A DNA stretch of 64,000 nt from Rhizobium terrae (GCF_003425685.1 NZ_QJKM01000005.1:62001-126000); one strand, 5' to 3'; shown: positions 1 through 9,882, counted from the first letter of the stretch. A program made the numbers and translations. The notes: generated by a model not told the origin, from the letters alone.

Positions 1-8
1 GAACAGTT

Positions 9-1748
9 ATGGGCAGCAGCCCTCGAATTTCTTCGGCAATGCCCCAAGAGGCGCCGCAGACCGTGTTGCCGGATTACTCGCGGCTCATTCAGCTATTGAT
101 CTTCGTCGTGACGGCGATCCTCATGTTGGCGCCGGCAATCCCGATCGCCGTCCAGGTTTTCATCGACCGGCCGCTTTATTCCGACGGCTGGATATTCACG
201 TTCGCCAATTTCGGCAAGCTCTTTGGGTCCGCACAGCTTGCTTCCGTCCTTGGCACGACGGCGGTCTTCTCCGTGATCACCGTCGTCATCGCGCAGGTCG
301 GTGGAGTGGCGGCTGCATTATTTCTCGGGCGGACCGATCTTCCGGGCAGGCACCTGATAGGGGGCGTTTTGATGTGGCCTCTCTATCTTTCCCATCTGAT
401 CTTCGGCATGGGATGGGTCATCATGTACGGCCCGTCCGGCTTCCTGACACAGTGGCTTGCGCGCATCCTCGGCGGGGCGCCCTGGAATCTCTATTCGCTG
501 GCAGGCATGGGGATTGTTGCCGGCGTTTCCCAGATCCCGCTCGCCTACCTGTACTGTCTCTACGGCGCCGTTCGATCCGTCGATCCTACGCTCGAACATG
601 CGGCCCGGACAGTGGGCGCCCGGCCCTTGAGCGTTCTGGCGCACGTGACGTTGCCGTTGATGATCCCTTCGATCATAACGTCCGCCGCGCTCAACCTCGT
701 CATTGCGGTCGAGACCCTATCCATTCCGCTCTTTATCGGCGGGCCGGCGCGGATCGAGACGCTGTCGACGTTTCTCTATCATCAGGGCATCGCGGCAAGC
801 GACCCGGACCACGGGCTAATTGCGGCTTCCTCCCTGCTTCTCGTCGTGCTCGTGGCGGCGACATTGTTTGTTCAGCGGCTGCTGCTCAAGAACAGCCATC
901 GCTACGAAACGGTGAAAGGCAAGGGTAGCCGACCGGCTCTGCTGAAACTCGGCAATTTGAAATGGCCGCTTGTCATCATCATGGGGGCATCGCTTTTCTT
1001 CTTTGTCATCGTGCCGGTCTTCGGGGTTGTCCTGCGTGCGTTCACCACCTTCCTTTCGCCTCTCGTGGCCCCCTGGACCACGCTGACGTTGAAGAACTTC
1101 AATACTCTGCTGACCTCCGAGACTTTCGTACGGGCGATTCGCAACACCTTCTTCGTGTCGTTCTTTTCCGCGGCGTCTGGAACGATACTGGCGACGATGG
1201 TCGCATTGCTGATCCAGCGGTCCGACTTCCCATTCAAGCGCACGTTGGAGGCGCTTGCCTATTCGCCACGCGTCATCCCCGGGCTCATCACCGGACTGGG
1301 TATCTTCTACGCGACCGTCATCTTCTCGCCGATGGGGTGGCTGCGCGGCAGCCTGTGGATACTCGTTCTGGCGTATGTGATGGCCACGCTGCCGCTCGCG
1401 CTTGGCGCCATACAGCCGGCGGTCATCCAGATCAGCGCGGATCTGGACAAGGCGGCGCGCACGGTGGGGGCGAGCTGGTCCCGCTCAATGCGCATCGTCA
1501 TGGTGCCGCTTCTGCGATCCGCCATGCTGGGCAGTTTCACGCTGCTATTCATCTTTCACCTCAAGTCCTACATCATCGCCATTTTCCTCATCGTTCCCGG
1601 CCTGGAAGTGATGGGGGTGACGATGCTCAGCCTCTGGACCAATGGCGACGTCGGAGTGACGGCCGCCTTTGCAACGCTCCAGATGGTTCTCATCGCCCTC
1701 TTCCTCGTCGCGACGCGGCTCGTTTTCCGGGTAAAACTCTATGACTGA
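9..1748 (+). CDS. ABC transporter permease, fused two-domain (iron/polyamine type)
   Basis: Inner-membrane permease of an importer of the Fe3+/spermidine/putrescine class. The 579 residues hold two copies of the binding-protein-dependent permease fold, roughly residues 20-290 and 310-579. Each has about six hydrophobic segments and an EAA-type loop (EHAARTVGARP near residue 196 and DKAARTVGASW near 480). A fused double permease is normal for this class. The frame is open to the left edge, so the true start may lie outside the window. The stop overlaps the ATPase gene by 8 bp. The solute-binding protein is not in view and probably lies upstream. Because EutBC follows, ethanolamine or a derivative is a plausible substrate (inference). 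Confidence 0.9.
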   Translation: MGSSPRISSAMPQEAPQTVLPDYSRLIQLLIFVVTAILMLAPAIPIAVQVFIDRPLYSDGWIFTFANFGKLFGSAQLASVLGTTAVFSVITVVIAQVGGVAAALFLGRTDLPGRHLIGGVLMWPLYLSHLIFGMGWVIMYGPSGFLTQWLARILGGAPWNLYSLAGMGIVAGVSQIPLAYLYCLYGAVRSVDPTLEHAARTVGARPLSVLAHVTLPLMIPSIITSAALNLVIAVETLSIPLFIGGPARIETLSTFLYHQGIAASDPDHGLIAASSLLLVVLVAATLFVQRLLLKNSHRYETVKGKGSRPALLKLGNLKWPLVIIMGASLFFFVIVPVFGVVLRAFTTFLSPLVAPWTTLTLKNFNTLLTSETFVRAIRNTFFVSFFSAASGTILATMVALLIQRSDFPFKRTLEALAYSPRVIPGLITGLGIFYATVIFSPMGWLRGSLWILVLAYVMATLPLALGAIQPAVIQISADLDKAARTVGASWSRSMRIVMVPLLRSAMLGSFTLLFIFHLKSYIIAIFLIVPGLEVMGVTMLSLWTNGDVGVTAAFATLQMVLIALFLVATRLVFRVKLYD

Positions 1749-2835
1749 TCTCGTCCTTTCCGATCTGACGCGCAGCTATGGCGCTACCAACGCCATAGAC
1801 AACATCAACATCACCGTTGGCGCCGGAGAGTTCCTCACCCTGCTCGGCCCGTCGGGCTGCGGCAAATCGACCACGCTTGCCGCGATCGCCGGCCTCGACC
1901 AGCCGACCCATGGCCGTATCAGCTTCGCCGGCCGCACGTTATTCGACGCCGCCTCCAAAACCTCGCTTCCGCCCGAAGCAAGAGGGTTCGGCGTCGTTTT
2001 CCAATCCTACGCGCTCTGGCCGCACATGACGGTGGATGACAATGTCGGCCTCTCGCTTCGGCTTCGGAAGGTCGCAGCGCCCGAACGGAACCGGCGGGTG
2101 GGGGAGGCGCTCGACCTTGTCGGGCTCACCGCGTATGCGAAACGTTATCCAGGCGAATTGTCCGGCGGGCAGCAGCAACGCGTGGCCCTTGCGCGCGCGG
2201 TGGTATTCCGCCCGGCGCTGCTTCTGCTGGATGAACCTCTGTCCAACCTGGATGCGCAGCTTCGGCAGGAGGCGCGCATCTGGTTGAAGAGTATCCAGCG
2301 CGAACTCGGCCTGACCGCGATCTATGTCACCCACGATCAGGAAGAAGCCCTGTCGATGAGCGATCGGATCGTGGTGATGCGCGGCGGCCATATAATCCAG
2401 ATGGGAACTCCGCAGGATATTTATGAACGGCCTGTGCATCCGTTCTCGGCAAGCTTTATAGGTAGTGCCAACCTGATTACGGGTGGGTCCGTTTCAGAAG
2501 TTTTTGGGGGGCAGGCGGCCATCGCGTTTGGGGATGGGCAAGTTCTTCGTGGACATGCTCCATTGCCGGTTCATCCAGGCAGCCCGGCTCTCGTCGCGGT
2601 GCGCCCTCAGAATATCCAGCCGACGGAGGGAGCGGACGAAAACCGCCTTCTCGTTCGCTTCGGTGCCGCGAACTATCTCGGCGACCGATTTGAGCAGGAG
2701 GCATTTTTAGGGGAATGCCGTCTCCGTCTCCAGACAATCCGGCCGGCGCCCGAAGGGCAAGGCGCTATCTGGATCGATCACGCGGATGCGCTTATTTTCC
2801 CGCTGGACGATCGGGCGAAAGACAAGACCCGATGA
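1741..2835 (+). CDS. ABC transporter ATP-binding protein (PotA/FbpC type)
   Basis: Cytoplasmic ATPase partner of the preceding permease. It has Walker A GPSGCGKST near residue 37, the signature LSGGQQQR near 141, Walker B LLLLDEP near 160, and a switch histidine in YVTHDQEEA near 200. The C-terminal ~120 residues match a TOBE/MOP-like regulatory domain, usual in this class (364 residues in total). It overlaps the permease at its start and ends in ATGA, shared with the regulator gene, so the three genes are translationally coupled. The substrate cannot be read from the ATPase. Confidence 0.92.
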   Translation: MTDLVLSDLTRSYGATNAIDNINITVGAGEFLTLLGPSGCGKSTTLAAIAGLDQPTHGRISFAGRTLFDAASKTSLPPEARGFGVVFQSYALWPHMTVDDNVGLSLRLRKVAAPERNRRVGEALDLVGLTAYAKRYPGELSGGQQQRVALARAVVFRPALLLLDEPLSNLDAQLRQEARIWLKSIQRELGLTAIYVTHDQEEALSMSDRIVVMRGGHIIQMGTPQDIYERPVHPFSASFIGSANLITGGSVSEVFGGQAAIAFGDGQVLRGHAPLPVHPGSPALVAVRPQNIQPTEGADENRLLVRFGAANYLGDRFEQEAFLGECRLRLQTIRPAPEGQGAIWIDHADALIFPLDDRAKDKTR

Positions 2836-3506
2836 ACAGCGGCAAGGACAAAGATTTGGACAGACAGGAGACAGCAAAACCGGCCGAAGCGCAACGTCCG
2901 CTGACCGAACGTATCCGTTCGGATGTCCTGGTCGGCACCTATCGTCCGGGTGAGTGGTTGCGGCAGGTCGACCTGCAGGAGACCTATGGTGTAACCCGGG
3001 CGCAGATCCGCCGGTCTCTGGACGACCTGGTGCTGATGGGCATGGCGGAACATGTGCCCAATCGCGGCATTCGCTTAATGATGCCGAGTACCGAGGCAAG
3101 GTCGCAGATTTCGGAGATACGGACCATTCTTGAGCGGGAGGCGGCGCTTCTCATGGTCAAGGATATACGATCGAGCGGTATCGAGAAGATCGCGACAGCG
3201 GCGGCGGCCTTCGAAAAGGCCATCGAAGTCGGATCTTACGTCGAGTTGCGGCGTCTCAATCATGAATTTCACAGAACGATGAACGCGTCGCTTGCCAACA
3301 CGATGATGGCAAGCCTGCTCAACGACCTGCGGGAACGCGATCTGCCGGGTTCCTGGTCAGGCTGGGTCAGCGCGACGACTTTGAAAGCCTCGTCAGACGA
3401 CCATCTCGAGATGGTGGACGCTTTGCGCAAGCGCGACGGTGCGCTGCTTGCGGAAATCATTTGCCGCCACATCAACCGTTGGCGTGCGCACGCAACTGAG
3501 GCATAG
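2832..3506 (+). CDS. GntR family transcriptional regulator (FCD type)
   Basis: DNA-binding regulator of 224 residues. The N-terminal winged helix (about residues 20-85) contains LTERIRSDVLVGTYRPGEWL and VTRAQIRRSLDDLVLMGM, the pattern of FadR/VanR-type GntR proteins. The C-terminal part (about 95-220) is all-helical, as in FCD ligand-binding domains, with HEFHRTMNAS near residue 140. The ATG at 2832 sits in an ATGA overlap with the ATPase stop; a longer frame from 2715 would overlap the ATPase by 120 bp and is less likely. It probably controls this importer-eut operon; the ligand is unknown. Confidence 0.9.
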   Translation: MNSGKDKDLDRQETAKPAEAQRPLTERIRSDVLVGTYRPGEWLRQVDLQETYGVTRAQIRRSLDDLVLMGMAEHVPNRGIRLMMPSTEARSQISEIRTILEREAALLMVKDIRSSGIEKIATAAAAFEKAIEVGSYVELRRLNHEFHRTMNASLANTMMASLLNDLRERDLPGSWSGWVSATTLKASSDDHLEMVDALRKRDGALLAEIICRHINRWRAHATEA

Positions 3507-3570
3507 AGAGGCGCGGCCGCAATTTTCCATTCTGTCTTTTTGAGAAGACTTATCCGGAAAGCATCCTTTC

Positions 3571-4947
3571 ATGACCTATCAGATCTCCGTGGGCGGTCAG
3601 CGGTTTCGCTTCGTCGATCTCAAGGCTTTGATGGCCAAGGCATCGCCGCCCCGTTCCGGTGATTACCTCGCGGGGGTTGCGGCGGGTACCGCTGCCGAGA
3701 ATATCGCCGCGAAAATGTGCCTTGCGGATGTTCCGCTGAAAAATTTCCTGACCGAGGCGCTTATCCCCTATGAGGACGACGAGGTCACGCGACTGATCGT
3801 CGACACGCATGACCGGCAGGCTTTCGCGCCGGTATCCCACATGACTGTCGGCCAGTTCCGGGACTGGCTGCTGTCGCCGGCGGCAACGTCCGCATCGCTT
3901 GCCGCGCTCGCCGCGGGACTTACCCCTGAAATGGTTTCGGCGACGTCCAAGCTGATGCGCAACCAGGACCTGATACTGGCTGCCCGAAAGGTCGAGGTGG
4001 TGTCCCGCTTCCGAAACACGATCGGGCTGACAGGGACCATGGCCGTGCGGCTGCAGCCGAACCATCCCTATGACGACCGGCTCGGCATTGCGGCGAGCAT
4101 CGTCGACGGCCTGCTCTATGGTTGCGGCGATGCGGTGATCGGCATCAATCCGGCGTCGGACAGCATCCCGGCACTGACGGGCCTCGTTGAAATGCTTGCC
4201 GAAATTATAGCGCGTTACGAGATCCCAACGCAGTCCTGCGTGCTGACGCATGTCACCACATCCATAGCCATGGCAGAACGGGGCGTGCCCGTCGATCTGG
4301 TATTCCAGTCGATCGCCGGGACGGAAAAGACAAACGCCTCTTTCGGTATTTCGCTAGCCACGCTGCGCGAGGGCTATGAGGCCGGCCAGTCCCTCAGGCG
4401 TGGCACGATAGGCAACAATGTCATGTATTTCGAGACGGGGCAGGGATCTTCGCTATCGGCCGATGCGCATCACGGCGTCGACCAGCAGACCTGCGAAGCG
4501 CGCGCCTATGCGGTTGCGCGCGCTTTCCATCCATTGCTCGTCAATACGGTGGTGGGCTTTATTGGTCCTGAATATCTTTATGACGGCAAGCAGATCATCA
4601 GGGCGGGGCTTGAAGACCATTTCTGCGGCAAGATGCTGGGCGTGCCGATGGGCTGCGACATCTGCTACACCAACCATGCCGAAGCGGATCAGGACGACAT
4701 GGATACGCTCCTGACCTTGCTGGGAACGGCGGGCATAAGCTTCATCATGGGCATTCCCGGCGCCGACGACGTGATGCTGAACTATCAATCGACATCGTTC
4801 CACGACCAGCTTTATATCCGGGAGGTCCTCGGCCTCAAGCGCGCGCCGGAGTTCCAGCAATGGCTGGACCGCATGCGTGTGACGGATATGCATGGGCGGC
4901 TCGTTCCTCAAAACCCCTGCCAATCGCTTCTGAGGATCGCAATATGA
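3571..4947 (+). CDS. eutB: Ethanolamine ammonia-lyase large subunit
   Basis: Catalytic large subunit of adenosylcobalamin-dependent ethanolamine ammonia-lyase, which converts ethanolamine to acetaldehyde and ammonia in the cytoplasm. The length (458 residues) is the family norm. Recognisable EutB blocks include GLTGTMAVRLQPNHPYDDRLG (about 150-170), GDAVIGINPASDS (about 188) and FETGQGSSLSADAHHGVDQ (about 290). EutC follows with an ATGA overlap. No shell, EutA reactivase or aldehyde dehydrogenase genes are present, so this is the short, microcompartment-free arrangement common in Alphaproteobacteria. GGAAAG about 10 bp upstream may be the ribosome site. Confidence 0.96.
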   Translation: MTYQISVGGQRFRFVDLKALMAKASPPRSGDYLAGVAAGTAAENIAAKMCLADVPLKNFLTEALIPYEDDEVTRLIVDTHDRQAFAPVSHMTVGQFRDWLLSPAATSASLAALAAGLTPEMVSATSKLMRNQDLILAARKVEVVSRFRNTIGLTGTMAVRLQPNHPYDDRLGIAASIVDGLLYGCGDAVIGINPASDSIPALTGLVEMLAEIIARYEIPTQSCVLTHVTTSIAMAERGVPVDLVFQSIAGTEKTNASFGISLATLREGYEAGQSLRRGTIGNNVMYFETGQGSSLSADAHHGVDQQTCEARAYAVARAFHPLLVNTVVGFIGPEYLYDGKQIIRAGLEDHFCGKMLGVPMGCDICYTNHAEADQDDMDTLLTLLGTAGISFIMGIPGADDVMLNYQSTSFHDQLYIREVLGLKRAPEFQQWLDRMRVTDMHGRLVPQNPCQSLLRIAI

Positions 4948-5717
4948 GCGCCAACAATAAAGCGGCCGTTCTCACCCTTGATCCATGGGAAAAGCTGCGG
5001 CGGCATACCGATGCACGGATCGCGCTCGGTCGCTGCGGCAATTCCCTTCCGACCGCAAGGGTGCTCGAATTCGCCTTCGCGCATGCCAGCGCCCGGGATG
5101 CCGTCAACATACCCTTCGATGCCAAGGCATTGCACGCGTCGCTTTCCGAACTCGGAGTAAAAAGCCTTGCCATTTCCAGCCGGGCGGAAACCCGCCAGAT
5201 CTATCTGGCGCGTCCGGATCTCGGTCGCCAGTTGGCTGAAACGGATGCCGGACGATTGCGTGCCGAAGTTGCGACGCCCTGTGATGTGGCGATTGTCGTG
5301 GCCGATGGTCTTTCATCGACAGCAATCGCGGCCAACGCCATTCCGTTCATCAGTGGTCTTCTGCCGCATTTTGAGAAAGAGGGATTGAGCACCGGTGTGA
5401 TCGTTACGGTGAGAAACGGCCGTGTTGCCATCGGCGACGAGATAGGGGCCTTAATGCAAGCCCGTCTGACGTTGATGCTGATCGGTGAACGGCCCGGCCT
5501 TTCCTCCGTCGACAGCCTGGGCGCCTATATCACGTATGCCCCGCGCATCGGTCTGTCCGATGCGGCGCGCAACTGCATATCCAATATCCGGGAAGCGGGC
5601 CTGAAGCCGCCGCTGGCCGTCGCCAAGATAATGTGGCTGATCCGTGAGGCCTTGAAACGGAAGCTTACGGGAGTTGATCTCAAGGAAGAGCAGCAGGTGG
5701 CCTTGCCGGAAAGCTAG
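4944..5717 (+). CDS. eutC: Ethanolamine ammonia-lyase small subunit
   Basis: Small subunit that completes the cobalamin-binding site of ethanolamine ammonia-lyase with EutB. The 257 residues include the characteristic TDARIALGRCGNSLPT near residue 22, DVAIVVADGLSS near 115 and the C-terminal SVDSLGAYITYAPRIGLSDA near 190. The start at 4944 is in an ATGA overlap with eutB; the frame is open further upstream, but that region is inside eutB. It is probably the last gene of the importer-regulator-eut operon, since the next gene is convergent. Confidence 0.95.
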   Translation: MSANNKAAVLTLDPWEKLRRHTDARIALGRCGNSLPTARVLEFAFAHASARDAVNIPFDAKALHASLSELGVKSLAISSRAETRQIYLARPDLGRQLAETDAGRLRAEVATPCDVAIVVADGLSSTAIAANAIPFISGLLPHFEKEGLSTGVIVTVRNGRVAIGDEIGALMQARLTLMLIGERPGLSSVDSLGAYITYAPRIGLSDAARNCISNIREAGLKPPLAVAKIMWLIREALKRKLTGVDLKEEQQVALPES

Positions 5718-5768
5718 CCCGGCCGATACAGGATGATATCGCGGGATTGCGATTCAGGGTAGCGGCGA

Positions 5769-7400
5769 TCATGTCGCGACTTCTTCGGTCGTTCCCGGCA
5801 CGGCACGCAGAAGGCGGGCGGTATATTTGTGTTCCGGATGTCTGAACAACCGGCTTGGCTCGGCGACCTCAACCAGCCGTCCGCGCTGCATGACGGCGAT
5901 CCGGTCGCAGATCGAGCTTGCCACTCTCAGATCATGGGTGATGAATATCATGCCGAAACCATGCTGCTCCTGCATTCGGTTCAAGAGATCCAGAACCTGC
6001 GCCTGAACCGACACGTCGAGCGCCGAAACGGATTCGTCGGCAATCAGCAGATCCGGCTCCAGCGCGAGCGCCCGGGCAATGCAGATGCGTTGCCGCTGTC
6101 CGCCGGAGAATTCTCGCGGATATCGCATTGCCGCATCGGGACCAAGCCCCACGGCCGCCAGCAGGTCCCGGGCGCGCGCGCCGGCCTCTGCGGCAGGCAT
6201 TCCGTGAATGACAGGGCCTTCGGCGATCGTGGTCCCGACCGTTTGGCGCGGGTCCAGCGCACTGTAAGGATCCTGGAAGACGATCTGTACCGATTTGCGC
6301 AGATGGCGCAGCGCCTTCCCATCCAGTCGAGTAATGTCCTGTCCGTTGATGTGGATCTCGCCTGAATCGGTCTCGACCAGCCGGATGATCGCCCTTGCAA
6401 AGGTCGATTTGCCGGACCCCGACTCCCCCACGAGACCGATCGTCTCGCCGCGGCGAAGCGTGAGGCTGACGTCGTCGAGCGCTGCGAGCCTTCGTCCTCC
6501 TGAATGGAAGGTCTTGCGCAATCGCTGCGCTTCCATGACCAGCGGCTGTGAGTTCGGCCGGGCGTCACGCGGATTGAGCTTTGGAACGGCGGCCAGCAGA
6601 GCTCGCGTGTAAGGCTCCTGCGGCTGTCGGAGCACGGCTTCAGCCGGCCCGCTTTCGACGAGCCGGCCTTTCTCCATCACGACGATTCGGTCGGCGATAT
6701 CCTTCACTACGCCGAAGTCGTGGGTGATGAAAATCACTGCGGTGCGATGCCGTTGCTGCAATTCACGGATCAGGTGAAGGATTTGCGCCTGAGTGGTGAC
6801 ATCGAGCGCCGTCGTCGGTTCGTCGGCGATCAGGACAGCGGGCTCAAGGGCGAGCGCCATGGCGATGACCACGCGCTGACACTGACCTCCGGACAGCTGG
6901 TGCGGGTAGGCGTTGTAGATTTTCTGAGGATCGGGCAGGTGGACCTCGCCGAGCAGGTCGATGACCCGTTTGCGGACAGCTTGCCGGTCGAGATCGGTGT
7001 GAATCCGGAAAACTTCTGCGATCTGGTCGCCCACCCGGTAGACGGGGTTGAGGGAGGCCATCGGCTCCTGGAAAATCAGGGCGATCCTGCATCCGACCAC
7101 ACCCCGGTGGCTTGCGGCGTCGAGCGTCAGGATATCCCGGCCCTCGAAACGGATCTCCCCGGAAGCGACGCGAATCCCCGTGTCCAGCAGGCCCATGATG
7201 GCCAGCGACGTGACTGACTTGCCGGAACCGGATTCACCGACCACGCACAACGTTTCGCCGGCATGGACGGTGAAGGACAGGTCCTTTACCGCATGCGCAC
7301 GATCCGCCGATTTCGGCAAGGCGATCGTCAGGTGTCGTATGTCGATAACGGGCTTGCGGACGGTATCGGCGTCGGTGCCGGAATTATGGTTCATCATCAC
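5769..7400 (-). CDS. Dipeptide/oligopeptide-type ABC transporter, double ATPase
   Basis: A single 543-residue protein carrying both ATPase modules (DppD and DppF fused) of a peptide-type importer. The N-terminal module has GESGSGKS near residue 56, LSGGQCQR near 168 and [11 protein letters not shown]. The C-terminal module has GESGSGKS near 324, FSGGQRQR near 431 and LIADESVSALD. It is the distal gene of a leftward operon (permease, permease, binding protein, ATPase) that runs from 10805. It lies next to genes for EutBC (convergent) and is upstream-linked to the divergent RraA/HpcH/aminopeptidase set. Confidence 0.93.
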   Translation of the reverse strand: MMMNHNSGTDADTVRKPVIDIRHLTIALPKSADRAHAVKDLSFTVHAGETLCVVGESGSGKSVTSLAIMGLLDTGIRVASGEIRFEGRDILTLDAASHRGVVGCRIALIFQEPMASLNPVYRVGDQIAEVFRIHTDLDRQAVRKRVIDLLGEVHLPDPQKIYNAYPHQLSGGQCQRVVIAMALALEPAVLIADEPTTALDVTTQAQILHLIRELQQRHRTAVIFITHDFGVVKDIADRIVVMEKGRLVESGPAEAVLRQPQEPYTRALLAAVPKLNPRDARPNSQPLVMEAQRLRKTFHSGGRRLAALDDVSLTLRRGETIGLVGESGSGKSTFARAIIRLVETDSGEIHINGQDITRLDGKALRHLRKSVQIVFQDPYSALDPRQTVGTTIAEGPVIHGMPAAEAGARARDLLAAVGLGPDAAMRYPREFSGGQRQRICIARALALEPDLLIADESVSALDVSVQAQVLDLLNRMQEQHGFGMIFITHDLRVASSICDRIAVMQRGRLVEVAEPSRLFRHPEHKYTARLLRAVPGTTEEVAT

Positions 7401-7416
7401 CTGTTTGGAATCCGCT

Positions 7417-8994
7417 TCAGAGTTTCAAGTAGCCGCCACGCATGCGCATCTCGAATTCCGGTATGGCGACCCAGCCGTATTTCGCCTGATGAGCCCAGTT
7501 GGCGACCGATTTCCACATGTATTGGCCGGGCGTCACCCTTTGCCATTCGTCCGAGAGCTTGTTGAACAGGCGTTTGCGCTCATCGAGATCGATCGCGCTG
7601 GAATAGGCCTTTCCGGTCTCGACGAATTCCGGAGTCGGGTCCCAGGTCTTCCAGGCCGCAGAGGAGATGACCCCGGTCGGGCTCCAGTCCAGCCAGAGCG
7701 GCTGGTAGGGGTCGCCAGGAATGAAGGTCGTGCCGCCGGATACCGCAAGCATGTGGAACGGACGTGCATAGGCAAGCTGGAAGTTGTCGAGGAACTGCGC
7801 CTCGACATTGATGCCAACCGCGCGCCACATCTCCACCATGATCTCGGCGGCGGCATCGTAGTTGGTCCAGAAGCCGCGCGTGATATGCCAGATCAGTTTC
7901 TGTCCCTTATAGCCGCTTTTTTCGACGAGCGCCTTGGCGGTTGCGGGATCGAAGGGCAGACGAGGCTTTGCCGCCGGATCGTAATACCTGCCGTATTCGG
8001 GGAAATTGAACGGCACTGCGGGGAAGAAGGTGGCGTCGCCGAAGAGAGCCTTGACGATCGTATCCATGTCGACCGCCCGGATCAGCGCATAGCGCAAATC
8101 CTGGTTCTGGAGCGGATTGCCCTCCGGATCGTTTCGCGTGTTGAACAGCACGGCCGTGTAGTTGCCGACCTGCTGGCGAACGAGCTTGACGCCGGAAAGG
8201 CCCTGGACCTGTTTTTCCTGGTCCGTGGGTATGGAGCAGATGAAGTCGAACTCGCCTGTCGCCAGGCCGGCCAGACGTCCGGCATATTCCGGCACCAGTT
8301 TGAACGTGAGCGAACGAGCCGGCGGAGGTCCTTCCCAATAGTCGTCGAAAGCGTCGAGGACCGCGGCTTCGTTGCCGCGATAGCTGCGTATCTTGTAAGG
8401 TCCGGTCCCGACTGGTGCCTGACCGAAACCGTCGACGCCCTTTTCCAGATAATAGGCTTTGGGCACCACATAACCGATATAACCGGAAAGCTTTCCAGGG
8501 ACGTTGATGTCCGGCTCTGCGGTTTCGATCTCCACAGTCAGCGGTCCCACCGCCTCGACGCGTACGAAGCCCGCTGCGAACGTACGGCCGCGGGGTTCGT
8601 AGGCTGTTTTTCCCCAAAGCCGTTCCTCCGACAGCGTGAAGGCCACGTCCTCGGCCGTCATGGTCGCGCCATTATGGAACTTGACGCCCGGCCGAAGCTC
8701 GACCGTCCACACGTTGTCCTTGCGGCTCCAGCCGGTCGCCAGGCGCGGAGAGAGGGTCTGGCCGGTCGGATCCTTCAGATAGTCAATCTCGACCAGCCGG
8801 TCGTAGACGTTCGGAAAAATCCGGGCGCTCGCATTGGAAATGCCGTTGATCGGCGCGATATTCTGCCACAGCGCTTCGACGGCCACCGTAAGGGCGGGCC
8901 GTGGCGCGATTTGAGGTAAGGCAACCCGAGGCGCTGCCAGCGACGTCACTCCGCCTGCAAACGCAAGTTTGCCAAACTCTCTTCTCTTCAGCAT
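7417..8994 (-). CDS. ABC transporter substrate-binding protein, family 5
   Basis: Periplasmic binding protein of the peptide/nickel/opine class, 525 residues. The N terminus MLKRREFGKLAFAGG is a twin-arginine-like or lipid-free export signal ending near AAPRVALPQ. The family-5 signatures LSPRLATGW and VWTVELRPGVKFHNG follow (about residues 70-95). The ATG at 8994 is preferred to the upstream GTG/ATG codons because AGGAGAG precedes it by about 7 bp. The ligand cannot be deduced; family 5 also binds oligosaccharides, opines and other plant compounds. Confidence 0.92.
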   Translation of the reverse strand: MLKRREFGKLAFAGGVTSLAAPRVALPQIAPRPALTVAVEALWQNIAPINGISNASARIFPNVYDRLVEIDYLKDPTGQTLSPRLATGWSRKDNVWTVELRPGVKFHNGATMTAEDVAFTLSEERLWGKTAYEPRGRTFAAGFVRVEAVGPLTVEIETAEPDINVPGKLSGYIGYVVPKAYYLEKGVDGFGQAPVGTGPYKIRSYRGNEAAVLDAFDDYWEGPPPARSLTFKLVPEYAGRLAGLATGEFDFICSIPTDQEKQVQGLSGVKLVRQQVGNYTAVLFNTRNDPEGNPLQNQDLRYALIRAVDMDTIVKALFGDATFFPAVPFNFPEYGRYYDPAAKPRLPFDPATAKALVEKSGYKGQKLIWHITRGFWTNYDAAAEIMVEMWRAVGINVEAQFLDNFQLAYARPFHMLAVSGGTTFIPGDPYQPLWLDWSPTGVISSAAWKTWDPTPEFVETGKAYSSAIDLDERKRLFNKLSDEWQRVTPGQYMWKSVANWAHQAKYGWVAIPEFEMRMRGGYLKL

Positions 8995-9042
8995 TTTCGA
9001 TCTCTCCTTGTTTGCGAATGCACGGGCGATCACGCATTCTTT

Positions 9043-9882
9043 TCAGCCGAATTCCCGTTTCAGCGTCGGATCGAGCCGATCGCGCAGCCAGTCGCCGATC
9101 AGACTGACGGCAAGGGCTATGATGAAAATCACTGCGCCTGGGATGACCGAGATCCACCAGGCGGTAGAAAGGTAGTCGCGCCCGTCGCCCATTATCTGGC
9201 CAAGGCTCGTAAGCGGCGGCTGAATGCCGAGGCCAAGGAAGCTCAGGGCGGATTCAAGCAGGATGATCTGCGGGAAGGTCAGCGTCACCTGGACGATGAG
9301 GACGCCCATGATGTTCGGCAGGATGTGCCGGAAATACAGCCGCCAGGGTGTGGCACCAAGCGTGGTCACCGCTTCGGCATAAGGCTGAGCGACCGCCGAG
9401 AGAACCACGCCACGCGCAAGCCGGGCATAATTCTCCCAACCGTAGAGCGCCATGAGCATCACCGTCAGCGCCAGCGAATTTCCGAAGAAGGCGAGCAGGG
9501 TCAGCGCGATGAGGATGAAAGGCAAGGATGCCTGCATGTCCACGACCATCATCAGCGCTTCTTCGGCCCAGCCGCGGAAGTGGGCGGCGATAAACCCGAC
9601 CGCGCAGCCGAAGACCGCGCCCATGACTGTTCCGAGCAAGGCAACAGCGACCGACACCTTGAACCCGAAGGCCAGCCTTGAGAAAATGTCGCGTCCCAGC
9701 CGGTCCGTCCCCATCGGATGGTCCGGCACCCCGCCCAGATACATCGGCGGTTTGAGGCGGGCGAGCAGGCTCTGGTCGGCTATTCCATAAGGCGTCAGGA
9801 GTGGCGCTAGAAGAGCAACCACGACAAGCAGGAACAGGAGAAGGAAGGTCAGGCGGATAGACCAGGGCATGGATCTCAGCAT
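9043..9882 (-). CDS. ABC transporter permease (DppC type)
   Basis: Inner-membrane permease of 279 residues with about six hydrophobic segments. It has the DppC hallmark HPMGTDRLGRDIFSRLAFG-like block near residue 52 and the EAA-type loop YAEAVTTLGATPWRLYFRHILPN near 180. The ATG at 9882 overlaps the stop of the DppB-type gene (TGATG), so translation is coupled. A longer open frame to 10644 only overlaps that partner gene and is rejected. Confidence 0.92.
   Translation of the reverse strand: MLRSMPWSIRLTFLLLFLLVVVALLAPLLTPYGIADQSLLARLKPPMYLGGVPDHPMGTDRLGRDIFSRLAFGFKVSVAVALLGTVMGAVFGCAVGFIAAHFRGWAEEALMMVVDMQASLPFILIALTLLAFFGNSLALTVMLMALYGWENYARLARGVVLSAVAQPYAEAVTTLGATPWRLYFRHILPNIMGVLIVQVTLTFPQIILLESALSFLGLGIQPPLTSLGQIMGDGRDYLSTAWWISVIPGAVIFIIALAVSLIGDWLRDRLDPTLKREFG

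Noticed and set aside
5718..5768. ATCGC/GCGAT inverted repeat between eutC and the convergent ATPase gene
   Set aside because: A 5-bp stem without a T-run is too weak to call a terminator.
7048..8919. Very long rightward frame (623 codons) across the ATPase and binding-protein genes
   Set aside because: It is the antisense shadow of two well-supported leftward genes and shows no family motif.
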